DNA of 64,000 bases from Methylobacterium longum (GTDB lineage: Bacteria > Pseudomonadota > Alphaproteobacteria > Rhizobiales > Beijerinckiaceae). The number at the start of each line of letters is the position of its first letter. Position 1 is the first letter of the stretch. The stretch lies in the NCBI RefSeq assembly GCF_022179385.1, contig NZ_BPQS01000008.1, positions 124,001 to 188,000 of the forward strand, read 5' to 3'. Under the pieces are notes generated by a model that saw only the letters and a list, made by a program, of their open reading frames with translations, ran no database searches and was not told the DNA's origin. Both the position numbers and the translations under genes were made by a program. Positions 31,068 to 39,902 of the stretch are shown here, one piece after another.

Positions 31068-31940
31068 TCACACCCACCCGATCCGCGCGAAGAACCCCGC
31101 GATCTCCTCCGCGGCCCGGTGGGGATCCTCCCGGTGGGGGAAATGCCCCACCCCCGGGAACAGCGCCAGATCGAGATCCGAGAAGGTCTCGCCCAGGCGG
31201 TCCGTCCAGGCGGAGGGGAAGATCGGATCGTGCTCGGCCCAGCGCACGCAGGTCGGCACGCCGATCGGCGGCAGGGGTGGAGCTTCGCCCTTGAGCATGG
31301 CCACCCGGCCGGCATGGGCCGCCCGGTAATAGGCGAAGCCGCCCGCGAGGTTTCCGGGTTTCAGGAAGGTGTCCACGAAGGCGTCCAGCACGGGATCGAA
31401 CGCGTCCTTCCGGTGCGACCAGTGCCGCAGGAAGTGGCCGATATAGGCGGCGCAGCTCGCCCGGCCGGCGCCGGCCAGCGTCATCGCCAGATCCATCTGG
31501 TTGAAGGATTGGTACCAGATCTCGGTGAGCCGGTCCGGCGCCCCGAGGCGGGCGCCGATCCCCGGATAGACGAAGTCGAACAGGAACAGGCCGGCGCAGC
31601 GCTCCGGATGGGACCGCGCGAGGGCCTGGATCACCGCACCGCCGACATCGTGGCCGACGATGCCCGCGCGGTCGATCCCGAGGGCCTCCAGCAGGGCCGC
31701 CATGTCGGCGGCGTGATCCGCCGCCCCGAAGGCGTCGTCCGGCTTGTCGCTGTCGCCGAAGCCGCGCAGATCCGGGGCGATCACCGTGTGGCGGGCCGCC
31801 AGCCGCGTCATGACCGGCTCCCAGGTCAGCCAGAATTCCGGCCATCCGTGGAGCAGCAGCAGCGGCGGCCCCGCGCCGCAGCGCGCCACGTGCAGGTCCG
31901 CGCCGTTCGCCCGCACCCTCAGGTGCTCGATGTCGTCCAT
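31068..31940 (-). CDS. Alpha/beta hydrolase, epoxide hydrolase/haloacetate dehalogenase-like
   Basis: Cytoplasmic hydrolase of 290 residues. The oxyanion-hole motif HGWPEF is at 31-36, the nucleophile Asp98 in VGHDVGG, DLRGFGDSDKP at about 57-67, and the catalytic His near 266 in GVGHFPHRE. An Asp nucleophile in this context fits epoxide hydrolases and haloacetate dehalogenases, not esterases, which use Ser. A cap domain lies between residues 125 and 215. The substrate is unknown. ATG 31940 lies inside the end of the BrkB-type gene, a 22-bp overlap on the same strand, so the two are probably co-transcribed, although no functional link is evident. Confidence 0.88.
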   Translation of the reverse strand: MDDIEHLRVRANGADLHVARCGAGPPLLLLHGWPEFWLTWEPVMTRLAARHTVIAPDLRGFGDSDKPDDAFGAADHAADMAALLEALGIDRAGIVGHDVGGAVIQALARSHPERCAGLFLFDFVYPGIGARLGAPDRLTEIWYQSFNQMDLAMTLAGAGRASCAAYIGHFLRHWSHRKDAFDPVLDAFVDTFLKPGNLAGGFAYYRAAHAGRVAMLKGEAPPLPPIGVPTCVRWAEHDPIFPSAWTDRLGETFSDLDLALFPGVGHFPHREDPHRAAEEIAGFFARIGWV

Positions 31941-32821
31941 CGTCCCTCCATCTCGGCCCGGCGGGCCAGCATCTTCGCCTGCAGGCGGCTGCGGCGGGCG
32001 GCGATCACCGTCCCGTTGATCTCGCCGCCGAACAGGAACATGGCGGCGAGCCAGTAGAGGAACACCAGGAACACCATCGCGGTCGCCAGACCCCCGTAGG
32101 TCGACGCGTAGGCGTTCGAGAACCGGTCGAGGTAGTAGCCGAAGCCGAGGCCCGCGAAGAACCACAGGACCAGCGTCACCGCGATCCCCGGCAGCACCGA
32201 CAGGATCGAGCGGCGCCCGGTCGCGACGAACTTGTGGGCGATCACCAGGATCACGGCGAGCAGCAGGGCGGTGACGCCGATCCGGCCGATCGCCACCGCG
32301 AGGCCGAGGGGCTCCAGCCCCGGCGCCACCAGGACGACGTTGCGCCAGATCAGCGGTCCCAGCACCACGAGCAGTGCGAAGGCCAGCATCGCGAAGGCGC
32401 CGCAGATCACGTAGCCGATCGATTCGAGCCGGGTCAGCCACCACGGCCGGCTCTCCCGCAGGCCGTAGGCCCGGTTCAGCCCGACCCGCAGGCTCTCGAC
32501 TCCCGAGGACGAGAAGTACAGGGCGAACAGCGCGCCCAGGGTCAGCACGCCGCTGCGCTGCTCGGTGAGAACCCGGTGCACCTCGCCGACGATCGGCTTG
32601 GCGATCTCCCGCGGCCACGCGTCGAAGATCAGCACCCCGGCCTCGTCGGCGAGCGACTGCGTGCCGAACAGGCCGGCGAGCGCCGCGAGGAGGATCAGGA
32701 ACGGGAACAGCGATGTCAGGGTCGAGAGCGCGATGTGGCTCGCGATCGCCCAGCCGTCGTGGGAGACGAAGCGCTGCGCGGCGAGGCCCGCGACCTGGGA
32801 TCCACTGCGGATGGGATTCAC
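31919..32821 (-). CDS. YihY/BrkB family inner membrane protein
   Basis: Membrane protein of 300 residues with about six hydrophobic segments. The family pattern is clear: HIALSTLTSLFPFLILLAAL near residue 30, LTLGALFALYFSSSGVESLRVGLNRAYGL in the middle, and TYGGLATAMVFLVFLYWLAAMFLFGGEING near the end, all typical of YihY/BrkB. The family was once called ribonuclease BN by mistake; its true role is unsettled, with ideas ranging from transport to envelope maintenance. The start is GTG 32821 (GTG AAT CCC ATC), which places the first helix properly. The hydrolase gene downstream overlaps by 22 bp. Confidence 0.9.
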   Translation of the reverse strand: MNPIRSGSQVAGLAAQRFVSHDGWAIASHIALSTLTSLFPFLILLAALAGLFGTQSLADEAGVLIFDAWPREIAKPIVGEVHRVLTEQRSGVLTLGALFALYFSSSGVESLRVGLNRAYGLRESRPWWLTRLESIGYVICGAFAMLAFALLVVLGPLIWRNVVLVAPGLEPLGLAVAIGRIGVTALLLAVILVIAHKFVATGRRSILSVLPGIAVTLVLWFFAGLGFGYYLDRFSNAYASTYGGLATAMVFLVFLYWLAAMFLFGGEINGTVIAARRSRLQAKMLARRAEMEGRWTTSST

Positions 32822-33038
32822 GGGCGTTCAACGATCCTCAAGCACACGATCCCCGGGCGGAGCGGCCCGCCGATGAACGGTGCCGGGCCCCGCCCGTCAA
32901 CGCCGCCGGCCCGATCCGGTCCCGAACGCCCGCCGGTGACGCACGCGCGCCACGCCGACCGCGCGCGCGGGGAGCGCGGGCGCCGAAGGGCTGAATCGGC
33001 GTTGCGACTCACCGGCCCGATGCCCCTTAGATCCCGCC

Positions 33039-33929
33039 ATGCCGAACCCCGCACGCTCCTCGACGCTCACGGCCAGCGCCCTCCCGGCCCTGTTCGTCCC
33101 GATCTGGGCGACCGGCTTCATCTCGGCGCGGGCCGTGGTGCCGCATGCCGACCCCTTCGCGTTCACGGCGGTCCGCTTCACCGCCGTCGCCCTGGTCCTG
33201 GCCGGGATCGCGGCCGCGTCCCGCGTCCGGTGGCCCGCCGACCGGGCCGGCTGGCGCGATCCGGTCATCGCCGGCTTCCTGATGCAGGGCGTCTACCTGT
33301 CGAGCACCTTCTGGGCGGTGAGCCACGGTCTCCCGGCCGGCATCGCGGCCCTCGTCGGCAGCCTGCAGCCGCTGCTCACCGCCCTCCTGGCGCAACCGCT
33401 GCTGGGCGAGCGCGTCAGCGGCCGCCGGGCGCTCGGCATCCTGATGGGCTTCGCCGGCGCCGGCCTCGTGCTGGCCCCGAAGCTCGGCGCCACGGACCCG
33501 TCGGGGATCCCGCCTCAGGCGCTCGCGGTGAGCTTCGTGGCGGTCCTGGCCCTGACCTTCGGCACCCTCTGGCAGAAGCGCACCGGCGGCCGGGTCGACC
33601 TGCTGGCCGGGGCGACGCTCCAGTTCGTCGGCGGCATGGCCTGCGCAATCCCCCTGGCGCTCGTCTTCGGCAGCGCGGCGATCGACCCGGCGCCGGCCCT
33701 GTGGCTCGGCCTCGCCTGGGCGGTGCTGGTCAATTCGGTGGCGGGGATCCTGCTGCTGCTGGCGCTGATCCGGCGCGGCGCGGTGGCGGGCGTCGCCGCC
33801 CTGTTCTTCCTGGTTCCGCCGGTTGCCGCCCTCCTCGGCTTCCTGCTGTTCGGCGAGGTGCTGACGCCCCTGCAGGGCGCCGGGATGGCCCTCGCCACCC
33901 TGGGTGTCGCGGTGGCCAGCCGGGGATGA
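33039..33929 (+). CDS. DMT superfamily (EamA) transporter
   Basis: Inner-membrane transporter of 296 residues with ten predicted helices in two EamA repeats. The first repeat contains LFVPIWATGFISARAVVPHADPF and ends at LLGERVSGRRALGILMGFAG; the second contains LWLGLAWAVLVNSVAGILLL and LFFLVPPVAALLGFLLFGEVLTPLQGAGMALATLGV. Relatives export amino acids, nucleosides or small metabolites, but the substrate cannot be read from sequence. ATG 33039 directly precedes the first helix. It reads away from the BrkB gene, and the Rieske-FAD reductase gene follows on the same strand after about 110 bp, which could be one transcript. Confidence 0.9.
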   Translation: MPNPARSSTLTASALPALFVPIWATGFISARAVVPHADPFAFTAVRFTAVALVLAGIAAASRVRWPADRAGWRDPVIAGFLMQGVYLSSTFWAVSHGLPAGIAALVGSLQPLLTALLAQPLLGERVSGRRALGILMGFAGAGLVLAPKLGATDPSGIPPQALAVSFVAVLALTFGTLWQKRTGGRVDLLAGATLQFVGGMACAIPLALVFGSAAIDPAPALWLGLAWAVLVNSVAGILLLLALIRRGAVAGVAALFFLVPPVAALLGFLLFGEVLTPLQGAGMALATLGVAVASRG

Positions 33930-34037
33930 GCGGCGGCGAGCGGCCGGCCCTGCGACCGAAGGCCCGGAAACCCTTCGCGGCCTCGCGGTTTGGTGCGCGG
34001 GTCACGAGAGCCCGGACCGGCACCGCGCGAGGCGAGG

Positions 34038-35588
34038 ATGGATCAGGACAGGCCCCGCGAGATCCGCCTCGCCCTCGACGCGATCCCCCTCGGCGGCAAG
34101 GCCGAGGGCAAGGCCGGCGACGACGCGGTCCTGTTCGTGCGCGACGCGGACGGCGTCCGCGCTTTCCAGGCCAAGTGCCCGCATCTCGGGGCGCCGCTGG
34201 CCAAGGGCGAGATCTGCGGCGGCCGGCTCTACTGCCCCTGGCACAAGGCGGCGTTCTCCCTCGCCGACGGCAGCCTGGAGGAGCCGCCGGCGCTCGAGGC
34301 GCTCACCCGCTATCCCGTCCGGATCGAGGGCGGCGAGGCGGTGGCGCTGCTGAACCCCGAGCCCGCCCCGGTCAAGCGTGCCGAGACGCCGGTCAAGACG
34401 GTCCTGATCGTCGGCACCGGCGCGGCGGCGGTCGCCTGCGTCACCACGCTCCGGCGCGAGGGCTTCCCGGGGGCGATCACCATGGTCGGCCGCGAGGCCC
34501 GCCCGCCCTACGACCGGACCAAGCTGTCCAAGCAGTTCCTGGCCAAGCCGACGCCCGCGGAGGAGACCCTGCTGGAGCCGGATTTCTGCGCCGCGCACCG
34601 GGTCGAGGGGATCGCGGCCGAGGCGACCCGGATCGATCCGGCGACCCGGAGCGTCACCCTGGCGGACGGGCGGGTGCTCACCGGCGACGCCCTGCTGATC
34701 GCCACGGGCAGCCGCGCGGTGGCCCCGGACTTCGCCGGTCGGGATCACGAGGGGGTCATGACCCTGCGCAGCCTCGACGACGCGGTGCGGCTCAGCGACG
34801 CGGCGGCGCAGGCCCGGCGCGCTGTGGTGGTCGGGGCGGGCTTCATCGGCCTGGAGGCCGCGGCCTTCCTGACCAAGCGCGGCCTGTCGGTGACGGTCCT
34901 GTCGCGCGAGGCGGTGCCCTTCGCCAAGCGCTTCGGCGAGGCCGTCGGCGCGGCGCTGAAGCGCTACCATGCCGGCAACGGCGTGACCTTCGTGACCGGG
35001 ACCGTCGCGCGGATCGTCGGCGACGGGCGGGTTGCCGCGGTGGAGACCGGGGCCGGGGCGCGGCTGCCGGCCGACATCGTGCTGATCGGCGCCGGCGCCG
35101 CGCCGGAGACCGCGCTCGTCGCCGGCGTGGAGCCGGACGAGAACGGCGGCCTCCCGGTGGGGGGCGACCTGAAGCTCGCCGAGGGCGTCTGGGTCGCGGG
35201 CGACATCGCGGCCTTCCCCGAGCGCGGCAGCGGGCTCACCGCCCGGATCGAGCACTGGCGCCTGGCGCAGCAGCACGGGACCCACGCGGCCCGGGCGATG
35301 CTGGGCGCGACGGACGCATTCTCCGGCACGCCGTTCTTCTGGAGCAACCAGGGCGACAAGCGCCTGGATTACGGCGGCTACGCGCCGGGCTTCGACCGGA
35401 TCATCCTGCAGGGCGATCCCGCCGCGCTGGACTTCATCGCCTACTACGTCCGCGCGGATCGGGCGGTGGCCGCCTGCAGCATCGGGCGCAACCCGGCCTT
35501 CACGGCGTTCCTGCACCTGCTGGGCGAGAACCGGGTGCCGAGGCCGGAGGTGATCGAGGCCGGCGCGGACCTCGCCGCGCTGGTGTGA
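34038..35588 (+). CDS. FAD-dependent oxidoreductase with N-terminal Rieske domain
   Basis: Protein of 516 residues joining two redox modules. The Rieske [2Fe-2S] domain at about 1-110 has both Cys-His pairs: CPHLGAP and CPWHKAAF. The pyridine nucleotide-disulfide-type reductase follows: the FAD site VLIVGTGAAAVAC near 120, RPPYDRTKLSK, LLIATGSR, the NAD site VVVGAGFIGLEAAAFL near 260, and the second FAD site VWVAGDIAAFP near 395. The C-terminal part resembles the ferredoxin reductase/AIFM3 family. It may pass electrons from NAD(P)H through FAD to the fused Rieske centre. No dioxygenase or P450 partner is nearby, so its acceptor is unknown. ATG 34038 follows GCGAGG. Confidence 0.9.
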   Translation: MDQDRPREIRLALDAIPLGGKAEGKAGDDAVLFVRDADGVRAFQAKCPHLGAPLAKGEICGGRLYCPWHKAAFSLADGSLEEPPALEALTRYPVRIEGGEAVALLNPEPAPVKRAETPVKTVLIVGTGAAAVACVTTLRREGFPGAITMVGREARPPYDRTKLSKQFLAKPTPAEETLLEPDFCAAHRVEGIAAEATRIDPATRSVTLADGRVLTGDALLIATGSRAVAPDFAGRDHEGVMTLRSLDDAVRLSDAAAQARRAVVVGAGFIGLEAAAFLTKRGLSVTVLSREAVPFAKRFGEAVGAALKRYHAGNGVTFVTGTVARIVGDGRVAAVETGAGARLPADIVLIGAGAAPETALVAGVEPDENGGLPVGGDLKLAEGVWVAGDIAAFPERGSGLTARIEHWRLAQQHGTHAARAMLGATDAFSGTPFFWSNQGDKRLDYGGYAPGFDRIILQGDPAALDFIAYYVRADRAVAACSIGRNPAFTAFLHLLGENRVPRPEVIEAGADLAALV

Positions 35589-35726
35589 CATCGGTCGCGC
35601 CGCGCCGCCGTCGCGTCGCCGCGCCCGCCCGACCGGTCGCCGTCGCACCGATGGAACCAGTTCCGGCAGTCCATCTTTCGGTAAGCGCCGCCCGCCGTCC
35701 TGGAAGCCGGGCCCCTGGGAGGCACC

Positions 35727-35933
35727 ATGAACTCGATCGTCGTCATCGCCCTGATCTGTGCCGCCTCCGTCCAGGCTCCGGATTGCTCGCGCGACACCGC
35801 CATCGACGTGATCACCGGCCCGGCGCACACCCTGCAGGAATGCCTCGTCCAGGGACCGGTGCTGGCGGCCAATGCCGGGTTCAAGGGCGAGGACGGCGCT
35901 TACGTCAAGACCCGCTGCGAGCAGAAGCGCTGA
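35727..35933 (+). CDS. Small exported protein, function unknown
   Basis: A 68-residue protein with a signal peptide, MNSIVVIALICAASVQA, leaving a mature part of about 51 residues that starts near PDCSRDTAID. It has three Cys outside the signal (20, 39 and 64), an odd number, which suggests either one disulfide plus a free thiol or metal binding. The TLQECLVQG and YVKTRCEQK stretches look conserved-protein-like, and similar short exported proteins occur in Methylobacterium and Bradyrhizobium, but I know of no function. GGGAGG lies six bases before ATG 35727, a strong ribosome binding site. It stands between the Rieske reductase and mcd, with its own leader of about 140 bp. Confidence 0.72.
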   Translation: MNSIVVIALICAASVQAPDCSRDTAIDVITGPAHTLQECLVQGPVLAANAGFKGEDGAYVKTRCEQKR

Positions 35934-36152
35934 GCCGGACGGCTTCCGCACGAACAGGACCGCGGCTTTTCAGTCTCCGGTGCGGCACGCGCCCCCGTGA
36001 CGCGCCGCCCTCGACTGTGAAGGCACGCGCGCCGCGGGCAGGGCCGCCGTCTTCAACTTGAGTTCAAGGCGGACCAAATGAAATCTGCTTCGGCCTCGGG
36101 CCGGGACAGGTTAGAAGACACGATCCAATATGACGCCACGCGAGTCAGAACC

Positions 36153-37835
36153 ATGTCCGCATCCCCCGCCATCCAGTCCGAGCCGCAGGATCTCGTCTCC
36201 CTGACCAAGTCCGCCGGCGAAAGCGCCAAGGCCCTCGTCGCGGAAGCCACCCGCCGGGTGCGGACGCGGATCCTGGGCACGGACGGGCGGATCGATGCGG
36301 CCAAGCTCGAGGCGCAGCAGCACGCCGCCCACGGCCTCGCGTGGCTCGCGACCTACGCGGAGGCCGTGAACGAACTCGGCGGCTATGCCGAGCGTCTCCG
36401 GGGCGAGGGCCGGTTCGGCGAGACCGAGGCGCTCCTCGTCCGGATCGGCGCCGGCGAGTATCTCGACCAGCTCTTCTCCGGCATCCCGATGAGCCAGGGC
36501 GAGATGGTTCGCCCCACCGGCTCCCTCGGCCTCAGCGCCAAGGAGGTGGCCGCCTACCGCACCGACGCGGTGGAGACCCTGATCGCCGAGGGCAACACCG
36601 TCGAGAACCGCGCCGCCCTGGTGGCGCAGATGCGCGACGGCGGCGGCGCCGCGACGGTCGGCGCCTCCGGCCTCGACGAGGACATGGAGGCGATCCGCTC
36701 CGAGATGCGCCGCTTCGGCAAGGCCGAGGTGGTCGATCAGGCGCACGCGTGGCACCTGCAGAACGCCTACATCCCGATGGAGATCGTCACCAAGATGGCC
36801 GAGCTCGGCGTCTTCGGCCTGACGATCCCCGAGGAGTACGGCGGCATGGGCCTGCCGAAGACCGCCATGTGCGTGGTCTCGGAGGAGCTGTCCCGCGCCT
36901 ATATCGGCGTCGGCTCGCTGGGCACCCGCTCGGAGATCGCCGCGGAGCTGATCCTGTGCGGCGGCACCGAGGAGCAGAAGCAGCGCTTCCTGCCGAAGAT
37001 CGCCTCGGGCGACATCCTGCCGACCGCCGTGTTCACCGAGCCGAACACCGGCTCCGACCTCGCCAGCCTGCGCACCCGCGCCACCAAGGAGGGCGACGTC
37101 TGGAAGATCACCGGCAACAAGACCTGGATCACCCACCCGGTCCGCGCCGACATCATGACGGTCCTGGTCCGCACCAAGCCGGAGGAGAAGGGCCACAAGG
37201 GCCTCTCCATGCTGATCGCCGAGAAGCCCCGCGGCACGGACGAAGAGCCGTTCCCGGTCGAGGGCCTGTCGGGCGGCGAGATCGAGGTGCTCGGCTACCG
37301 CGGCATGAAGGAATACGAGCTGGCCTTCGAGGGCTTCGCGGTGCCGGCCGGCAACCTACTCGGCGAGGTCGAGGGCAAGGGCTTCGCCCAGCTGATGCAG
37401 ACCTTCGAATCGGCCCGCATCCAGACCGCGGCCCGGGCCATCGGTGTCGCCCAGTCCGCCCTCGACGTGGGCCTGCGCTACGCCGAGGAGCGGGTCCAGT
37501 TCGGCAAGCCTCTGTTCAGCTTCCCGCGGGTCGCCGACAAGCTCGCCATGATGGCGGTCGAGATCAACATCGCCCGCCAGCTCACCTACTTCTCGGCCCG
37601 CGAGAAGGATGAGGGCAAGCGCTGCGACCTGGAGGCCGGGATGGCCAAACTGCTCGGCGCCCGCGTGGCCTGGGCGGCGGCCGACAACGCCCTGCAAATC
37701 CACGGCGGCAACGGCTTCGCGCTGGAATATCCGGTGAGCCGGATCCTGTGCGACGCCCGCATCCTCTCGATCTTCGAGGGTGCGGCCGAGATCCAGGCGC
37801 AGGTCATCGCCCGCCGCCTGCTCGAAGCCGCCTGA
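36153..37835 (+). CDS. mcd: (2S)-methylsuccinyl-CoA dehydrogenase
   Basis: Acyl-CoA dehydrogenase of 560 residues that oxidises (2S)-methylsuccinyl-CoA to mesaconyl-CoA in the ethylmalonyl-CoA pathway, the route by which Methylobacterium regenerates glyoxylate during growth on C1 and C2 compounds. It is about 170 residues longer than ordinary acyl-CoA dehydrogenases because of an N-terminal extension, a hallmark of this enzyme. The core has FTEPNTGSDLASLRTRA, the FAD loop VWKITGNKTWITH, and the catalytic base Glu542 in SIFEGAAEIQ. It lies alone, with no other pathway gene (ccr, meaA, mcl) in the window, as is usual where this pathway is scattered. A start at 36078 in the same frame is possible but I prefer ATG 36153. 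Confidence 0.93.
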   Translation: MSASPAIQSEPQDLVSLTKSAGESAKALVAEATRRVRTRILGTDGRIDAAKLEAQQHAAHGLAWLATYAEAVNELGGYAERLRGEGRFGETEALLVRIGAGEYLDQLFSGIPMSQGEMVRPTGSLGLSAKEVAAYRTDAVETLIAEGNTVENRAALVAQMRDGGGAATVGASGLDEDMEAIRSEMRRFGKAEVVDQAHAWHLQNAYIPMEIVTKMAELGVFGLTIPEEYGGMGLPKTAMCVVSEELSRAYIGVGSLGTRSEIAAELILCGGTEEQKQRFLPKIASGDILPTAVFTEPNTGSDLASLRTRATKEGDVWKITGNKTWITHPVRADIMTVLVRTKPEEKGHKGLSMLIAEKPRGTDEEPFPVEGLSGGEIEVLGYRGMKEYELAFEGFAVPAGNLLGEVEGKGFAQLMQTFESARIQTAARAIGVAQSALDVGLRYAEERVQFGKPLFSFPRVADKLAMMAVEINIARQLTYFSAREKDEGKRCDLEAGMAKLLGARVAWAAADNALQIHGGNGFALEYPVSRILCDARILSIFEGAAEIQAQVIARRLLEAA

Positions 37836-37884
37836 CGACGGGGATCCGTCAAGGGATCGGGGCGCCGGGAATCGCGCCCCTCGC

Positions 37885-37917
37885 ACCCCTCCCGCCCCTC
37901 CGCGGGGAGGGAGGGGT
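37885..37917. terminator. Strong GC hairpin after mcd
   Basis: ACCCCTCCC at 37885-37893 pairs with GGGAGGGGT at 37909-37917, and an inner CCCC/GGGG adds four pairs around a TCCGC loop, with one mismatch between the two stems. It lies 50 bp past the mcd stop. There is no T run, so it may be a rho-dependent or mRNA-stabilising element, or part of a dispersed repeat. A further C-rich/G-rich stretch follows at about 38025-38045. Confidence 0.5.
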
Positions 37918-38119
37918 ACAACGGACCAGGACGAAGCTCGGCGCTGCGTGAAGGTCGCCGCGCCCTGTCGGGAGGCGGGATGCCCGTGTCCCGACCTCTG
38001 CTGACGCGACGGGCGCCCATCGGGCCCCCTCCCCCACAGGGGGCGGTGACAGCCCCATCCCGACGCGCCGAACAGCCACCGGAGCGCGGCTGCACGCCCG
38101 GCGTCTCCTGCCCCGAACG

Positions 38120-38296
38120 CTACTTCGTGATTTTCACCGAGACCGGATCGCTCGACGGGAAGGTTTCCTCCAGGGCGTCGTCCAGGCGCTCGCTGAGCTT
38201 CTCCTGCTTGTTGTCGGGATTCTTCGCATCGCCCGGCTTGGCGCTGTCCTGCTGGAAACCCGGCTGGGTCTCGTTCTTCTTCTGGTCCTCGGCCAT
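38120..38296 (-). CDS. Small conserved protein with ETFPSSDPVSV motif
   Basis: A 58-residue hydrophilic protein starting MAEDQKKNETQPGF. The C-terminus LDDALEETFPSSDPVSVKI carries a motif, E-T-F-P-x-S-D-P-x-S, that recurs in many tiny rhizobial and Methylobacterium proteins of unknown function. The N-terminal half is rich in Lys, Gln, Asn and Asp and is probably disordered, like small stress-related proteins. There is no signal peptide or membrane segment. The frame stays open 49 codons further upstream, but those residues are Arg-rich with no family likeness. Its ATG is at 38296, and it converges with mcd. Confidence 0.7.
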   Translation of the reverse strand: MAEDQKKNETQPGFQQDSAKPGDAKNPDNKQEKLSERLDDALEETFPSSDPVSVKITK

Positions 38297-38524
38297 GTCG
38301 GTCGCTCGTCCGTGACGGGGGCACGCAAGGGTGCCGGTGCGCATCAACGCGAAGGACGGCGGGTGTTTCCGATCTTTCCGGGCCGATCGGGCCGCTCCGT
38401 CACGACCGGCGCGGCGCAGTCGCCCGGGGCGGTGCCGCGCCAAGGGACTTGATGCCCGCGAGGGATCTGTCGCCTGCTGGAAAGATCGGCTCCGCTGGCG
38501 GAGACGGATGAACCGGGGCGGCCG

Positions 38525-39790
38525 TCACACGGTGGCGAGCGCCTGCTCCGCCGCCGCACCCGCGTGCCCACGGGCGGATGCCGCCCGCATCACGGTCTCG
38601 TAGACTCCTTCGAGGCGATCGAGATGGGCGTCGAGGCTCAGCGGCGCCGTCCAGTAGCGGTCATGGGCCGCCCGGCCCATCCGCGTGGCGAGCCCGTCGT
38701 CCGACAGGCGGCGCAGATGCGCGGCGAGCGCGTCCGGATCGCCCGAGCGGAACCAGAAGCCGGTCTCCCCGTCGATCACCGCCTCCCGGCCGGCGCAGGC
38801 GTCGCTGACGATCACCGGCGTGCCGCAGGCCAGCGCCTCGTAGACGGTGAGCGGCTGGCCCTCGTACCAGACGCTCGGGAAGACCAGGGCCCGGGCCTGC
38901 CGCATCAGCGCCTGCACGCCCGCGGCGTCGCGCCAGCCGCACATCGCGGCTTCGGGATACCGCGCCGCGAGATCGTCCCGCTGGGGGCCGTCGCCCACGA
39001 ACGCCGCCCGCACGCCGGCCCGCCGGGCCGCCTCGGCGAAGATCGGCGCGCCCTTCTCGGTGGAGATCCGGCCGACGAACAGGAAGTCGCCCGGCGCCCC
39101 GTCGTGCACCGGGGCTTCCGCCACGGCGATCGGATTGTCGACCCGGTGGAACACGGTGCCGGGCGGCATCAGGGGCCGCACGACGCCCTCCTGCAGGTCG
39201 CTGATCGTGATGACGTGGGAGAACAGCTCCGGTAGCCGGGCCACCTGGACGAGCCCGGCATGGCGGATCATCCGGGCGACCTTGCGCGGGTAGCTGCGCG
39301 CGTCGCAGTTCGCCACGATGCAGGCGGTCGACATCGGCCGCCGGTGGCAGATCCGCTGCTCCGGATAGGCGTAGAAGCCGCCGGTCGGGCAGACCAGGAA
39401 GAACTCGTGCATCGTGTAGAGGCAGGGCAGGCCCGCATCCCGGAGCGCCGGGCCGATCGAGGGTGAGAGCGCCTTGGCGAAGGCGTGGACGTGGACCAGC
39501 GTGTCCCGCGGATCGCAGGCGGCGAGTTCCCGCGCCAGCGTCCGGCGCGCCGTCCCGTTCCAGATCGCCTGGGCGGCGAAGGCCAGCTTGCTGCGCGCCG
39601 TGGTCACGTCGTCCTGATCCAGGCAGACCACACGGATGCCGGCGGCTTCCAACCGCGGATCCACCGGGCCCACCGCCGCGAACAGGCTGACCCGGGCTCC
39701 GCGGGCGGCGAGGCCCAGGGCGGATTCGATGGCGACCTTGGCCTGGCCGCCGTTGATCGCGGCGTGGTCTGCGACGAGGACGACGTGCAC
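38525..39790 (-). CDS. Glycosyltransferase family 4 (GT-B fold)
   Basis: Glycosyltransferase of 421 residues. The N-terminal GT-B lobe starts VHVVLVADHAAINGGQAKVAIESALGLAARGARV, with a Gly-rich loop, and includes LVHVHAFAKALSPS and CLYTMHEFFLVCPTGGFY. The C-terminal nucleotide-sugar lobe has FLFVGRISTEKGAPIFAEA, the VFPSVWYEGQPLTVYEALACGTPVI region with the E-x7-E pair, and GETGFWF. Donor and acceptor are unknown, and no polysaccharide cluster surrounds it. The start is taken as GTG 39790, since the upstream in-frame ATG at 39871 adds residues with no fold. It is a paralogue of the divergent gene on the right, with the same head-to-head layout of conserved blocks. Confidence 0.85.
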   Translation of the reverse strand: MHVVLVADHAAINGGQAKVAIESALGLAARGARVSLFAAVGPVDPRLEAAGIRVVCLDQDDVTTARSKLAFAAQAIWNGTARRTLARELAACDPRDTLVHVHAFAKALSPSIGPALRDAGLPCLYTMHEFFLVCPTGGFYAYPEQRICHRRPMSTACIVANCDARSYPRKVARMIRHAGLVQVARLPELFSHVITISDLQEGVVRPLMPPGTVFHRVDNPIAVAEAPVHDGAPGDFLFVGRISTEKGAPIFAEAARRAGVRAAFVGDGPQRDDLAARYPEAAMCGWRDAAGVQALMRQARALVFPSVWYEGQPLTVYEALACGTPVIVSDACAGREAVIDGETGFWFRSGDPDALAAHLRRLSDDGLATRMGRAAHDRYWTAPLSLDAHLDRLEGVYETVMRAASARGHAGAAAEQALATV

Positions 39791-39902
39791 GTCAGGGGTT
39801 CCGCCGCTGTGATCCGGGACCGAAGTCAGTAACAGCCGGCGGTTGATCCCCCGTAAACCGGTATCCCCCATGCTTCCGCCGTCGAGCGCCGGGGAAAGCC
39901 GC

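Noticed and set aside
32234..36061. Very long plus-strand open frame of 1275 codons
   Set aside because: It crosses real genes on both strands in the wrong frame, is made of Arg/Gly/Pro/Ala runs, and has no family likeness. It is a high-GC shadow.
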